Positions 1-6,499 of a DNA stretch of 8,617 nucleotides are shown here, piece by piece (position 1 is the stretch's first letter; every line of letters starts with the position of its first letter). Location of the stretch: contig JBPCOB010000055.1 in the NCBI GenBank assembly GCA_051000715.1, positions 1 through 8,617 on the forward strand, in the 5' to 3' direction. Both the position numbers and the translations under genes were made by a program. This stretch comes from JBPCOB01 sp051000715. Lineage in GTDB: Bacteria; Actinomycetota; Actinomycetes; JALYNC01. The notes beneath the pieces were generated by a model that had not been told where the DNA came from, searched no databases, and saw only the letters and a list, made by a program, of their open reading frames with translations.

Positions 1-355
1 GTCGCGGGATGTCGCTCTGGGCCAGACTCGGGCCGGGAGTCGAACAGAGAGCCGTGTGCAGCCTCAGGGATGACCTCGCCTCAGGTCGCTGGGCAGAACG
101 CAACCGCGACCTTGTCGATCTCGACGCGGCAGACCTTGGCCTTCGACTGTTCATCGCGTGAGGCTGGACATTGCGCTAAGACTTCGTCGCTGAAGCCACT
201 GGCGCTGTAGAGGTGCCGTTCCGATCGGCCAGCCGGCAGCGCGGGAACCGGGCGGCATTGCCAGTTCGCGGTGCCTGCTCCAAGGCGGTCATGTGTGAAC
301 GCCTTCTCTACCGTGCCTGAGGCGACGATGGCGCAGCGGATCAGCCGGGCGTTGC
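1..355. other. Region without a convincing intact gene
   Basis: No intact coding gene, RNA gene or mobile element could be supported here. The stretch holds the possible remnant at 81-320 (-), and at its right end the promoter-like site of the VOC gene. Positions 243-267 resemble 867-891 (21 of 25 bases), beyond the VOC gene. Confidence 0.5.
81..320 (-). pseudogene. Possible C-terminal gene remnant, function unknown
   Basis: A minus-strand frame ending at a TGA at 81-83 reads as a plausible protein tail of roughly 60-75 residues, including the stretches RHLYSASGFSDEVLAQC and VCRVEIDKVAVAF. Most of its codons in the last 40 residues end in G or C, as real genes in this genome do. There is no convincing start codon or ribosome-binding site. 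The open frame only continues upstream by running antisense through the VOC gene, so a live full-length gene is unlikely. I do not recognise the family. It may be the 3' end of a deleted gene or a chance open frame. Confidence 0.25.
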
Positions 356-361
356 TACCGT
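356..361 (+). promoter_or_regulatory. Candidate -10 box for a leaderless VOC transcript
   Basis: TACCGT fits the actinobacterial -10 pattern TANNNT and lies 7 nt before the ATG at 369. This places the transcription start at or next to the start codon. There is no Shine-Dalgarno sequence before the ATG, which fits a leaderless mRNA. No clear -35 element is visible. Confidence 0.45.
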
Positions 362-368
362 CGAGCGC

Positions 369-806
369 ATGACGATCCAACGCATGGAGAACGTGGGCAT
401 CGTGGTCGAGGACCTCGCGGCCGCGACGGCGTTCTTCGTCGAGCTCGGACTCAAGGTGCTGGGTGAGGGCCCGGTCGAGGGCGATTGGGTGGACCGTGTG
501 GTGGGGCTCGAGGGCGTCCGCGTGGACGTCGCGATGTTGGAGACTGTGGACGGCCATGGACGGCTCGAGCTGATGAAGTTCCACGCCCCAACGGCCCGGG
601 ACGGCGACCGGCACGCGCCGGCGAACACCCTAGGTATCCGCCGTGTCGCATTTGCCGTCGACGACATCGACGCCGCCGTCGCCGGGTTGCAAGCCCGTGG
701 CGCGGAGCTCGTTGGCGAGGTGGAGCGCTACGAAGACAGCTATCGGCTCTGCTACGTCCGCGGCCCGGAGGGGATCATCGTCATGCTTGCGGAGCAGATC
801 GGCTGA
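369..806 (+). CDS. VOC (glyoxalase/bleomycin-resistance fold) family protein
   Basis: The 145-residue protein has the two-module layout of the vicinal oxygen chelate superfamily. Module 1 (residues 5-72) begins ENVGIVVEDLAAATAFF and has the strand LELMKF. Module 2 (residues 88-142) begins RRVAFAVDDIDAAVAGL and ends YVRGPEGIIVML, the usual closing strand. Members include glyoxalase I, dioxygenases and antibiotic-binding proteins, and the substrate cannot be read from the fold. The position that carries a metal-binding His in many members is Asn (residue 8), and the equivalent at the start of module 2 is Arg, so a classical glyoxalase I metal site looks unlikely. The start is chosen because the fold begins at once and a -10-like box sits 7 nt upstream. 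It stands alone, convergent with the glycosyltransferase. Confidence 0.9.
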   Translation: MTIQRMENVGIVVEDLAAATAFFVELGLKVLGEGPVEGDWVDRVVGLEGVRVDVAMLETVDGHGRLELMKFHAPTARDGDRHAPANTLGIRRVAFAVDDIDAAVAGLQARGAELVGEVERYEDSYRLCYVRGPEGIIVMLAEQIG

Positions 807-896
807 GGGCTCCGGGCCGGCCGCCAACCGCCTCGCCAGCGTCCGGACGGTCTGCCCGCCGGCCGGGGGAACCGATCGGTAGTGCCAGTTCTGCCA

Positions 897-922
897 CGTC
901 CGCTCATCGGCATGAGCGGACG
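897..922. repeat. Perfect 11-bp inverted repeat with 4-nt loop
   Basis: CGTCCGCTCAT (897-907) and ATGAGCGGACG (912-922) are exact reverse complements separated by CGGC. It begins 91 nt after the VOC stop codon. No T-run follows on either strand, so it is not a textbook intrinsic terminator. It could still be a terminator of the U-less type proposed in actinobacteria, or a protein-binding site. Confidence 0.7.
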
Positions 923-1267
923 CTTCGGCAGCTCGGACCGAGTAGACATAAGACCGGCTCTGCTCCGGAGACACTGCCTCGGCCGGGGGCAACACGCTCA
1001 GGCCGCCCTTCAGCACCGTCCCGTAAGACCCGCCCGGTGAAATGCCCGATCGGTGCCTCTTGCGGGACGCGGGCCGGAAGGCCGCCCCGCCCTCGAAGCC
1101 TCTCCGGGACGACAGCGCGACCTCGAGCCTGGAAGACGATGCGCACACGCGCATTTCCATGACACCGCTTGAAGAGGCCGACTTCGGCACGAGCGTGCGC
1201 CCGCCATACGGGGCGGTGCGCCGAGAGGTCAGTCCGAAGGTGGTGCCTGGCACCGACGGGATCGATG

Positions 1268-1311
1268 CCCCCCAGCCCCGGTGGCCGGACTGGGTCCCCG
1301 GGGTTGGGGGG
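1268..1311. terminator. Candidate bidirectional hairpin, 14-bp stem
   Basis: CCCCCCAGCCCCGG (1268-1281) pairs with CCGGGGTTGGGGGG (1298-1311) with one non-Watson-Crick position, around a 16-nt loop. The predicted RNA stem is very stable in either direction. Its place between two convergent genes suits transcription termination, although there is no U-tract. Confidence 0.4.
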
Positions 1312-1355
1312 CGGGCAGTTGGCACGCGCCTGTGCCGGCCGGACGCGCCCGCCGC

Positions 1356-1383
1356 GCTTGCTCATGCAAGCGAGCGAGCAAGC
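1356..1383 (-). terminator. Candidate hairpin after the glycosyltransferase
   Basis: GCTTGCTC (1356-1363) and GAGCAAGC (1376-1383) are perfect 8-bp arms around a 12-nt loop, 43 nt beyond the glycosyltransferase stop codon. No T-run follows, so the terminator role is inferred from position only. Confidence 0.3.
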
Positions 1384-1426
1384 ACTAGTCCACGATTGCC
1401 GTGCCATTCGCGTGCTACTAGGCTGG

Positions 1427-2591
1427 TCAGGTGGTGAGGATCGGACGGCGGTCTGCGGCAAGCCGTTCGAGCAGCGTCACAGCGTGCGCCGGTCCCGGCA
1501 GGGCGGCGTACTCGTCCCGGACGCGCTCGGCCGCCTGCCGGTAGCCCGGGTCCGCCAGCACGCCTGACACAGCCTGCGCTATGGACTCCGGCGTGGCCGC
1601 CAGCGCGTCGAGCACCCGGGCAACTCCGAGCGCTGCAACGGGCTGCGTTCATCGGTTGGTCGGCACCCATGGGCGCCACCACCAAGGGCAGGCCGTGCGC
1701 GAGCGCGCCGATCACGCTGCCCGAGCCGCCGTGGGACACGACCAGGCTGTAGTGGGGCAGGACCGACGACTGAGGGAGGTACCGCTCGATGTGGACGTTG
1801 CCCGGTTGGGGACCGAACTCCGCGGGATCGATCTCTTGTCCCACGGTGACGAGCAGGGTGAGGGGCAGGTCACACAGCCCCGCAAGCATCCGGGCGAAGA
1901 GGTCTCCGGACTCCATGTTGAACACGGTGCCGAGCGTTGCGTAGACGGTCGGTGCGCCCTGTGCACCGGCGGCCCATGGCGGGACCGTTTCGTTCTCCGC
2001 AGGCCCGAGTCCGAACGAGCGCAGCCCGTACGCCGTGGCGGGCAGTGGGACGGGGTCACGGAAGCTGGGCGGGACCGGCGACAGGACCAGGTACCGGCTG
2101 AGCATCCTCAGGTCTGGATCGGGCGGCAGGTCGTGCTCGGCGCGCAGTCTGTCGAGCGGTTCGGCAATCAGCCCGGGTCGGACGAAGGAGCCCGCCGCGA
2201 TCACGACCACGGTCGCGTACGGGAGCCCGAGGCGTTCGGCGACGATCATGGCGCCGAAATCCGTCTCGTCGCAGACGAGGAGGTCGGGTCGCCACTCCGC
2301 GCAGAGTGCCAGCAATGCCATCCTCCGATCGCGCGCCAGCCAGCCGGCGAAGCCGTCGCGAAGGTCGCGGTCCTCCCGTTCGGGGTCGAGTTGGCGCAAC
2401 GGGAGCGGTTTCGGTGGACCACGATCCGCGCCGGTGGCAACGAACGTGAAACCCGCGGCCTCAACTGTGCCGGCCATCCGGGGCCGACCGGTGACGGCCA
2501 CCAGGTGGCCGGCGGCCTGGGCGGCTGTGGCCAGCGGGGCGAGCGGATCGAAGTGGCCGTTGCCACCCGCGAAGCTGAAGAGAACCCGCAC
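1427..2591 (-). pseudogene. Family 1 (MGT-type) glycosyltransferase, frameshifted near C terminus
   Basis: A GT-B fold glycosyltransferase resembling macrolide and polyketide glycosyltransferases, which move sugar from an NDP-sugar to a small-molecule acceptor. The N terminus (MRVLFSFAGGNGHFDPLAPL) is the family's acceptor-domain start. Around residue 285 the donor-site motif has HGG followed by GLPLVVAPMGADQPMNAA. The GTG start at 2591 is chosen because GGAGG lies 8 nt upstream and the family homology begins there. After residue ~318 the frame goes wrong at about 1632-1637. The continuation (LGVARVLDALAATPESIAQ to RRPILTT) sits in another frame and stops at 1427. A lost GC dinucleotide in a GC-rich run, or one extra base, would explain this, and restoring it gives about 388 residues, a normal length. 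This is either a pseudogene or a sequencing error. It is divergent from AAC(2'). Confidence 0.8.
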
Positions 2592-2625
2592 CGCGATGAC
2601 CTCCCACGTGCTCGGGGATGCTGCC

Positions 2626-2631
2626 AATCTA
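2626..2631 (-). promoter_or_regulatory. Candidate -10 box of the glycosyltransferase
   Basis: On the minus strand TAGATT matches TANNNT. It lies 34 nt before the GTG start, leaving a short leader that contains the GGAGG ribosome-binding site (2605-2601). No clear -35 element at normal spacing was found. The 140-bp divergent gap 2592-2731 must also hold the promoter for AAC(2'), which I could not place. Confidence 0.3.
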
Positions 2632-2731
2632 GGGCGGCTCAGAAGCGATGCGCGCAAGCTCAGCCTCCGTCGCTCGGCCCCCAGATCCCGCTCGCGAACC
2701 CACCGCAGCCGGCCGCTGCCAGGATGGCCGC

Positions 2732-3265
2732 ATGGCTGAGGTAGCGACCGCCCACACCGCATGGTTGAGGCCTGAGGAGCTGCAGGCGATCCGGGTGCTG
2801 CTCGACGAGGCCTTCGACGGGGATGTCACCGACGACGACTACGAGCACGCTCTCGGCGGCATGCATGCCCTTGTCTGGGAGGGTCCGGAGCTGATCGGGC
2901 ACGGCTCGGTGGTCATGCGGCGGCTGCTGCACGGCGGGCGGGCGCTGCGCACCGGATACGTGGAGGGAGTCGCTGTCCGCGCGGACCGACGCCGTCGCGG
3001 CCACGGCGTGGCGCTGATGGCAACATTGGAGCGGGTGATCCGCGGGGCGTACGAGATTGGAGCACTGGGCGCGTCCGACGAGGCCGCGGACTTCTACGCC
3101 GGACGCGGCTGGGACCTGTGGATCGGCACGGCCTCGGTGATCGCGCCCGGCGGGATCGAGCGCACCGCGGCGGAAGAGGGGTGCATCTATGTGCTGCCGG
3201 TGAGCGCGGAGTTGACCCCGGACGGCGATCTCGCCTGCGACTGGCGGGGCGGCGACGTCTGGTAG
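2732..3265 (+). CDS. Aminoglycoside 2'-N-acetyltransferase, AAC(2')-I family
   Basis: The 177-residue protein is a GNAT-fold enzyme that transfers acetyl from acetyl-CoA to the 2'-amino group of aminoglycosides such as gentamicin and kanamycin B. It closely follows the mycobacterial AAC(2')-Ic pattern as I recall it. It has the acidic GDVTDDDYEHALGGMHAL (residues 30-47), GYVEGVAVRAD (75-85), the acetyl-CoA pyrophosphate loop RRRRGHG (86-92), FYAGRGW (121-127) and the C-terminal CDWRGGDVW ending exactly at the last residue. Asp31, Glu78, Tyr122, Asp175 and Trp177 match residues that line the substrate site in the Mycobacterium tuberculosis enzyme. The ATG at 2732 is chosen for homology and for AGGA 7 nt upstream; the open frame extends to 2648 without similarity. 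The gene looks intact. It may be an intrinsic resistance gene or have another native substrate. Confidence 0.92.
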   Translation: MAEVATAHTAWLRPEELQAIRVLLDEAFDGDVTDDDYEHALGGMHALVWEGPELIGHGSVVMRRLLHGGRALRTGYVEGVAVRADRRRRGHGVALMATLERVIRGAYEIGALGASDEAADFYAGRGWDLWIGTASVIAPGGIERTAAEEGCIYVLPVSAELTPDGDLACDWRGGDVW

Positions 3266-3292
3266 ACCGGCGGCCTGGTGATCGCACCGAGC

Positions 3293-4552
3293 TTAATGCG
3301 CCAACATCACTGCCGCGTCGACCTGCGGCGGCCGCAGCAGTCGGGAGCAGACGACCGAGGCGAGCATCCAGATCGCCGCATACGCGAAGCCGACCGTGGC
3401 CGAGAACGCTGCCCACAGTAGGCCGACTACCACCGAGGAGGCCAGGTCGCCCAAGGACTGGACGAGCCCGAGGACGCCGAAGCCGTTCCCGCGCAGCCGG
3501 TCGGGAAGCGTCTGTGCAACCAGGGTCGACTCAGCGGTCTCACCGAGCCCGATGCCGACGCCGGCGAGCAAGAAGCCGAGCAGGAGGATGGGCCAGGCGT
3601 GCTGATCCACCGCGAAGAGTCCGTAGCCGAGCACGTACGCCGAGCCAGCCGCGGCGAAGACCACGCGCGGACCGAGTCGGTCGACCAGGTGCCCACCGCC
3701 GAGCGCGGCAACGGTGGCGGCGGCGTTGTGGGCGGCGTACAGCAGGATGGCGATCGAAGCGGCGGCTGCCAGGCTTCGGCCGTCGGTGTGCAACAGGCCG
3801 GTTGCGCGCAGGATCAGGAACGTGGTGGCTATGTTGCCGAACTCGAACAGAGCCGCCGGGGCCAACGCGCGCACCAAGCCGGCCCGGCGGAGTTCGCCCA
3901 GGTTGAGTGACAGCGTCCGACGACCAACGCTGCTCGCGACCGTGCGCCGTGCCTCACGGGCGGCCACCGTTATCGCGAGCGCGGCGAACAGGCCCGGTAC
4001 GACCGCGAACCAGATGGCGTGCCGGACCCCGACCACGGACACCAGGGCGGCGGCGAGCAATGGGCCGACGATTGCGCCGGCGTTGTCGCCGGTGCGTTCG
4101 ACTCCGAACGCCCGTCCGTAGGCTCCGCTCGGGACGAGCGAGGTCAGCAGCGTGTCCCGGGCGGGGGACCGGATACCGCGCGAGGCCCAGGCCAGCGCGC
4201 GAAGGGCAGCCACCTGCCACACCGTGACAGCGAAGCCGATCGCGCCGGTGGCAAGTGCCGTCCCCAGATAGCCGCCGGTCGCCAGTCGGGCCCGGCGGAC
4301 GGGGTCGTTGGACAGTGGCCCGCCGGCCAGCTTGCTCAGCCCGACGAGTGCGTCCGACGTGCCTTCGATCGCCCCGAGCGCACCGGGACCGGCGTGCAGC
4401 GTGGCGGTCAGGAAGCTCGGCAGCACCGAGGTGGCGATCTCGTGCCCGGCGTCGGAGCAGAAGCTCGCCGCGCCGACGCTGACCACGCCGCGCGAGAGCC
4501 AGCCCTGGGCACCGGTGTCCGCCTGCGCCGGCTCCGAGTCGATCTCGGTCAC
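3293..4552 (-). CDS. MFS transporter, last gene of the fluoride operon
   Basis: A 419-residue major facilitator superfamily membrane protein of normal length, with about 12 hydrophobic segments. The loop between segments 2 and 3 (residues 77-91, GGPLSNDPVRRARLA) is a weak version of MFS motif A. Residues 118-141 (RALAWASRGIRSPARDTLLTSLVP) match the RxxxxxGKGxRxxPRDxL loop of a subgroup of uncharacterised MFS exporters. The GTG start at 4552 overlaps the stop of the second FluC by 4 bases (GTGA) and has no strong Shine-Dalgarno of its own, so expression probably depends on translational coupling. Its substrate is unknown. Its place in the operon suggests a role during fluoride stress, but it could be unrelated cargo. 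It converges on AAC(2') with only 27 bp between the stop codons and no visible terminator. Confidence 0.88.
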   Translation of the reverse strand: MTEIDSEPAQADTGAQGWLSRGVVSVGAASFCSDAGHEIATSVLPSFLTATLHAGPGALGAIEGTSDALVGLSKLAGGPLSNDPVRRARLATGGYLGTALATGAIGFAVTVWQVAALRALAWASRGIRSPARDTLLTSLVPSGAYGRAFGVERTGDNAGAIVGPLLAAALVSVVGVRHAIWFAVVPGLFAALAITVAAREARRTVASSVGRRTLSLNLGELRRAGLVRALAPAALFEFGNIATTFLILRATGLLHTDGRSLAAAASIAILLYAAHNAAATVAALGGGHLVDRLGPRVVFAAAGSAYVLGYGLFAVDQHAWPILLLGFLLAGVGIGLGETAESTLVAQTLPDRLRGNGFGVLGLVQSLGDLASSVVVGLLWAAFSATVGFAYAAIWMLASVVCSRLLRPPQVDAAVMLAH

Positions 4553-4917
4553 AACAGGGCCAGCCCGAAGCCGGCCGCTCCGGCCGCGAGCCCGACGGCC
4601 AGGCTGCCGACGATGTTGCCGACTGACTCCAGGAGCGCCCCGGCCTCGGCGAGCGCGAGCGACTCATAGGCGTACGTCGACCAGGTGGTGAACCCGGAGC
4701 AGAAGCCGGCGGAGAGCACGACCGTGAGGTGCGTCGGCAGCCCGTGGTGGACCGCCAGCCCGGTGATCAGCCCGAGCAGCAGGGAGCCAAACACGTTCAC
4801 CGAGAACGTGCCGAAGGGGAACACCGAGTCGTGTTGGTGCTGGACGACCTGGTCGGTGACGTACCGGGCGACCGCTCCGAGCCCGGCGACCAGGCCAACC
4901 ACGATTCCCAGGATCAC
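4549..4917 (-). CDS. fluC: Fluoride channel FluC/CrcB, second subunit
   Basis: The 122-residue protein has four membrane segments and the normal FluC length. FluC forms a dual-topology dimer that lets F- leave the cytoplasm down its gradient. Motifs are GLVAGLGAVARY (residues 8-19), FPFGTFSVNVFGSLLLG (33-49, with Asn41 in the helix-2 NxxG motif) and GFCSGFTTWSTYAYES (71-86), the family's GFCGGxTTFSTF signature. The two pore phenylalanines of TTFSTF are Trp and Tyr here, which is unusual. The GTG start at 4917 overlaps the DUF190 stop (GTGA), with GGAG about 8 nt upstream. Two FluC genes in one operon usually encode proteins that work together in the same cell, as hetero- or homodimers. This gene looks intact. 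Confidence 0.95.
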   Translation of the reverse strand: MILGIVVGLVAGLGAVARYVTDQVVQHQHDSVFPFGTFSVNVFGSLLLGLITGLAVHHGLPTHLTVVLSAGFCSGFTTWSTYAYESLALAEAGALLESVGNIVGSLAVGLAAGAAGFGLALL

Positions 4918-5276
4918 CGGGTCGCTCCGCCGCTCTTGCCGGGACGACCCACGTATCGGACGACGTCGACGTCGTCCAGGATCACCAGCCCTTCGGTGAT
5001 GAGCTCGTCGAGCTGCGGCAGGAACTCCTCGATGCGTTCCGCCACGTCCACGATGATGATCGCCAGCGGCAGGTCGTCGGAGAGGCTGAGCACTCGAGAC
5101 GTGTGGATGTGGCTGGAGGCGCCGTAGCCCTCGATGCCTCGCAGCACGCTGGCGCCGGCCAGCCCGGCACGGTGCGCCCGCCGTACGATCTCGCTGTACA
5201 GCGGCTTGTGATGCCAGAGGTCCGTCTCACCGATGAAGATGGTCAGCCGGCGGGCCGGTCCCTGTAGTCGCATCAT
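4914..5276 (-). CDS. DUF190 PII-like protein between the two FluC genes
   Basis: The 120-residue soluble protein belongs to DUF190, a small family with a PII-like ferredoxin fold that is often encoded beside crcB/fluC. The family start RLTIFIGETDLWHHKPLY (residues 9-26) is clear, followed by RRAHRAGLAGASVLRGIEGYG (32-52), SSHIHTSRVL and the closing strand LVILDDVDVVRYVG. These are the segments expected for a complete member. The biochemical role is not known; a regulatory or ligand-binding role for the channels is inference from the fold and position. Two adjacent ATG codons are possible starts. The first (5276) gives an ATGA overlap with the fluC stop. The second (5273) sits 5 nt after GGAGG and may be used. 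It is translationally coupled on both sides. Confidence 0.92.
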   Translation of the reverse strand: MMRLQGPARRLTIFIGETDLWHHKPLYSEIVRRAHRAGLAGASVLRGIEGYGASSHIHTSRVLSLSDDLPLAIIIVDVAERIEEFLPQLDELITEGLVILDDVDVVRYVGRPGKSGGATR

Positions 5277-5842
5277 CGCCTCCGTGGTGTGCGGACGTCC
5301 CTGTGACGGTGTCGGGTGGCGCCGATCACACGGCCCAATAGCAGTCCGAACGAGGCGGCGCCCAGGGCGGCGAGCACGGTCGCGCCCAGGTAGATCAGCG
5401 CCGTCCGAGCGTGCCCGTGAGCGGCCAGCTGGTCCGCCGCGACCGTGACCCCGGAAAACGTCGTGAAGGCGCCGAGGAACCCGGTGCCCAGCAGGGGTCG
5501 GACGTAGCGATGCGGCGCCCACACCTCGACGAGTACGACGAGGAGCAGCGCCAGCGCGAACGCGCCCGCGGTGTTGACCACAAAGGTCGCCCACGGAAAG
5601 GCGTGGGTCGGTGTCGGCCAGGCCTGTGTGACGACGTAACGGGCCAGCCCGCCGCCGACTCCACCGGCAAAGATCACCACCAGGATGCGCGCCTCCAGCC
5701 GCGGCCACCGCCGCGGGCGGGTGCGCTCGAAGGGGCCGGCACCGGCCGCCGAACGGTGCCTCGCGTCCTCGGCGGCATCGACGTCCGGGTCCATCGGCAG
5801 CTCATCGGCGGTCCCGAGCTCGGCGCTCGTATGCTCGATCAC
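5273..5842 (-). CDS. fluC: Fluoride channel FluC/CrcB, first subunit, N-terminally extended
   Basis: The 189-residue protein contains a complete four-helix FluC domain (about residues 52-175), preceded by a charged, acid-then-arginine-rich extension of about 50 residues and followed by a basic tail. Most family members are about 125 residues. Motifs are FAGGVGGGLARYVV (58-71), FPWATFVVNTAGAF (82-95, with the conserved Asn90) and GFLGAFTTFSGVT (121-133). The first pore Phe of TTFSTF is kept (Phe129), but the second position is Val132. The GTG start at 5842 overlaps the antiporter stop by GTGA and lacks a clear Shine-Dalgarno. ATG at codon 17 is an alternative that would shorten the extension. 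It probably pairs with the second FluC to form or complement the F- channel in the membrane. Confidence 0.92.
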   Translation of the reverse strand: MIEHTSAELGTADELPMDPDVDAAEDARHRSAAGAGPFERTRPRRWPRLEARILVVIFAGGVGGGLARYVVTQAWPTPTHAFPWATFVVNTAGAFALALLLVVLVEVWAPHRYVRPLLGTGFLGAFTTFSGVTVAADQLAAHGHARTALIYLGATVLAALGAASFGLLLGRVIGATRHRHRDVRTPRRR

Positions 5843-6450
5843 CGGCGACCGATGGAGCCGGCGCGGAGACGGACCGAGCCCGCCCGGGAACGCAGTCCCC
5901 TGTCCAGCTCACCGGCCAGCTCCGCCACCTGGGGGTCGACCTCGGGACGGAAGAACTGCTGCGCGATGAGGGTCGGGACGAAGGCGCTGAGGATCACCAC
6001 GGTGACCAGCTGGCTGTACTGGGCCTGGGTGATGAGGTGGTTCGTCAGCCCGTACAGGGCGGAGATTGAACCGAACGTCAGACCGGTGGCCATCAGCAGG
6101 GTCGTGTAGGTCCGATCACGCGTGGCCAGGCCGCGCGAACAGCCGGCGCCGACGAACGGTACGGCGAAACTGACAACCCCGATCCCGAGGCTGGCCCGCC
6201 AGTGCCGCCGCAGGCTGTCGGGGTCGATCTCCGCGCCGGCCAGGAAGGTCAGCACGGCCGAGCCGACTGTGGCGAGAAACGTCGTGAAACTCGGTCTGCT
6301 ACACGACATTGGCGTGGCCGGGGATGTTGCCCACACCACCGCGCCGACCACGATCTCGATGAGCGCGACGGAGATGCCGACCCGGATGCTGATGAGGCTG
6401 GCCAGCAGCGCCATGCCCATCCACGCAGCCGCGACCCAGTAGGCGTTCAT
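5839..6450 (-). pseudogene. CPA2-type cation/proton antiporter with the middle deleted
   Basis: The 203-residue frame corresponds to both ends of a sodium/hydrogen exchanger domain antiporter of about 390-400 residues, a common first gene of actinobacterial fluoride operons. The N-terminal part has MGMALLASLISIRVGISVAL and FLATVGSAVLTFLAGAEIDP. Near residue 104 (about 6130-6145) it jumps directly to the C-terminal RTYTTLLMATGLTFGSISAL and VVILSAFVPTLIAQQ. Roughly 190 residues, including the core membrane segments, are missing without loss of frame. Upstream, about 6330 to 6290, two small insertions compensate each other. The neighbouring frame reads GNIPGHANVV, as the family should, then hits a TAG, while the open frame reads a foreign stretch and returns before FTTFLATVG. 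Transport activity is unlikely. GAGGAG lies 6 nt before the ATG at 6450. The 3' end overlaps fluC by 4 bases. Confidence 0.82.
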
Positions 6451-6456
6451 TCCGGG

Positions 6457-6499
6457 CTCCTCTACCGGTCGCGGCGAATCCGCCTTCGAGGGGTAGAGG
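6457..6499 (-). promoter_or_regulatory. RBS-sequestering hairpin, riboswitch expression platform
   Basis: On the minus strand CCTCTACC (6499-6492) is exactly complementary to GGTAGAGG (6466-6459). The latter overlaps the ribosome-binding site GAGGAG (6462-6457), which stands 6 nt before the ATG at 6450. A small hairpin (GGCG/CGCC) can form inside the loop. The CCTC at the 5' end of this stem is also the 3' strand of the aptamer pseudoknot. The two structures therefore exclude each other. Fluoride binding should free the RBS and switch translation on. Confidence 0.75.

Larger units (their letters stand above)
807..1426. other. 620-bp convergent intergenic region rich in inverted repeats
   Basis: This stretch lies between the 3' ends of the VOC gene (+) and the glycosyltransferase (-). 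Open frames exist on both strands, as expected at this G+C, but none matches a family I know or has a credible start with a ribosome-binding site. It contains a 10-bp palindrome at 871-880 and three stem-loops (897-922, 1268-1311, 1356-1383), listed separately. It may be a decayed gene or a terminator region between converging transcripts. Confidence 0.5.

Noticed and set aside
30..60. Possible tRNA T-arm (GGGAGTCGAAC)
   Set aside because: No matching acceptor, D or anticodon arms could be found around it.
485..1162. 225-codon plus-strand open frame running out of the VOC gene
   Set aside because: It is Arg/Pro/Gly-rich shadow sequence overlapping the VOC gene, with no ribosome-binding site.
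630..1325. 231-codon minus-strand open frame in the convergent gap
   Set aside because: No recognisable domain, a third of it is antisense to the VOC gene, and the rest is low-complexity.
1581..2744. 387-codon plus-strand open frame
   Set aside because: It lies antisense to the glycosyltransferase, which has clear family motifs; the product is low-complexity and matches no family.
3118..3906. 262-codon plus-strand open frame across the end of AAC(2') and the MFS gene
   Set aside because: It is extremely Arg-rich and overlaps two genes supported by homology.
4019..4669. 216-codon plus-strand open frame
   Set aside because: Antisense shadow of the MFS and second fluC genes.
5411..6109. 232-codon plus-strand open frame
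   Set aside because: Antisense shadow of the first fluC and antiporter genes.
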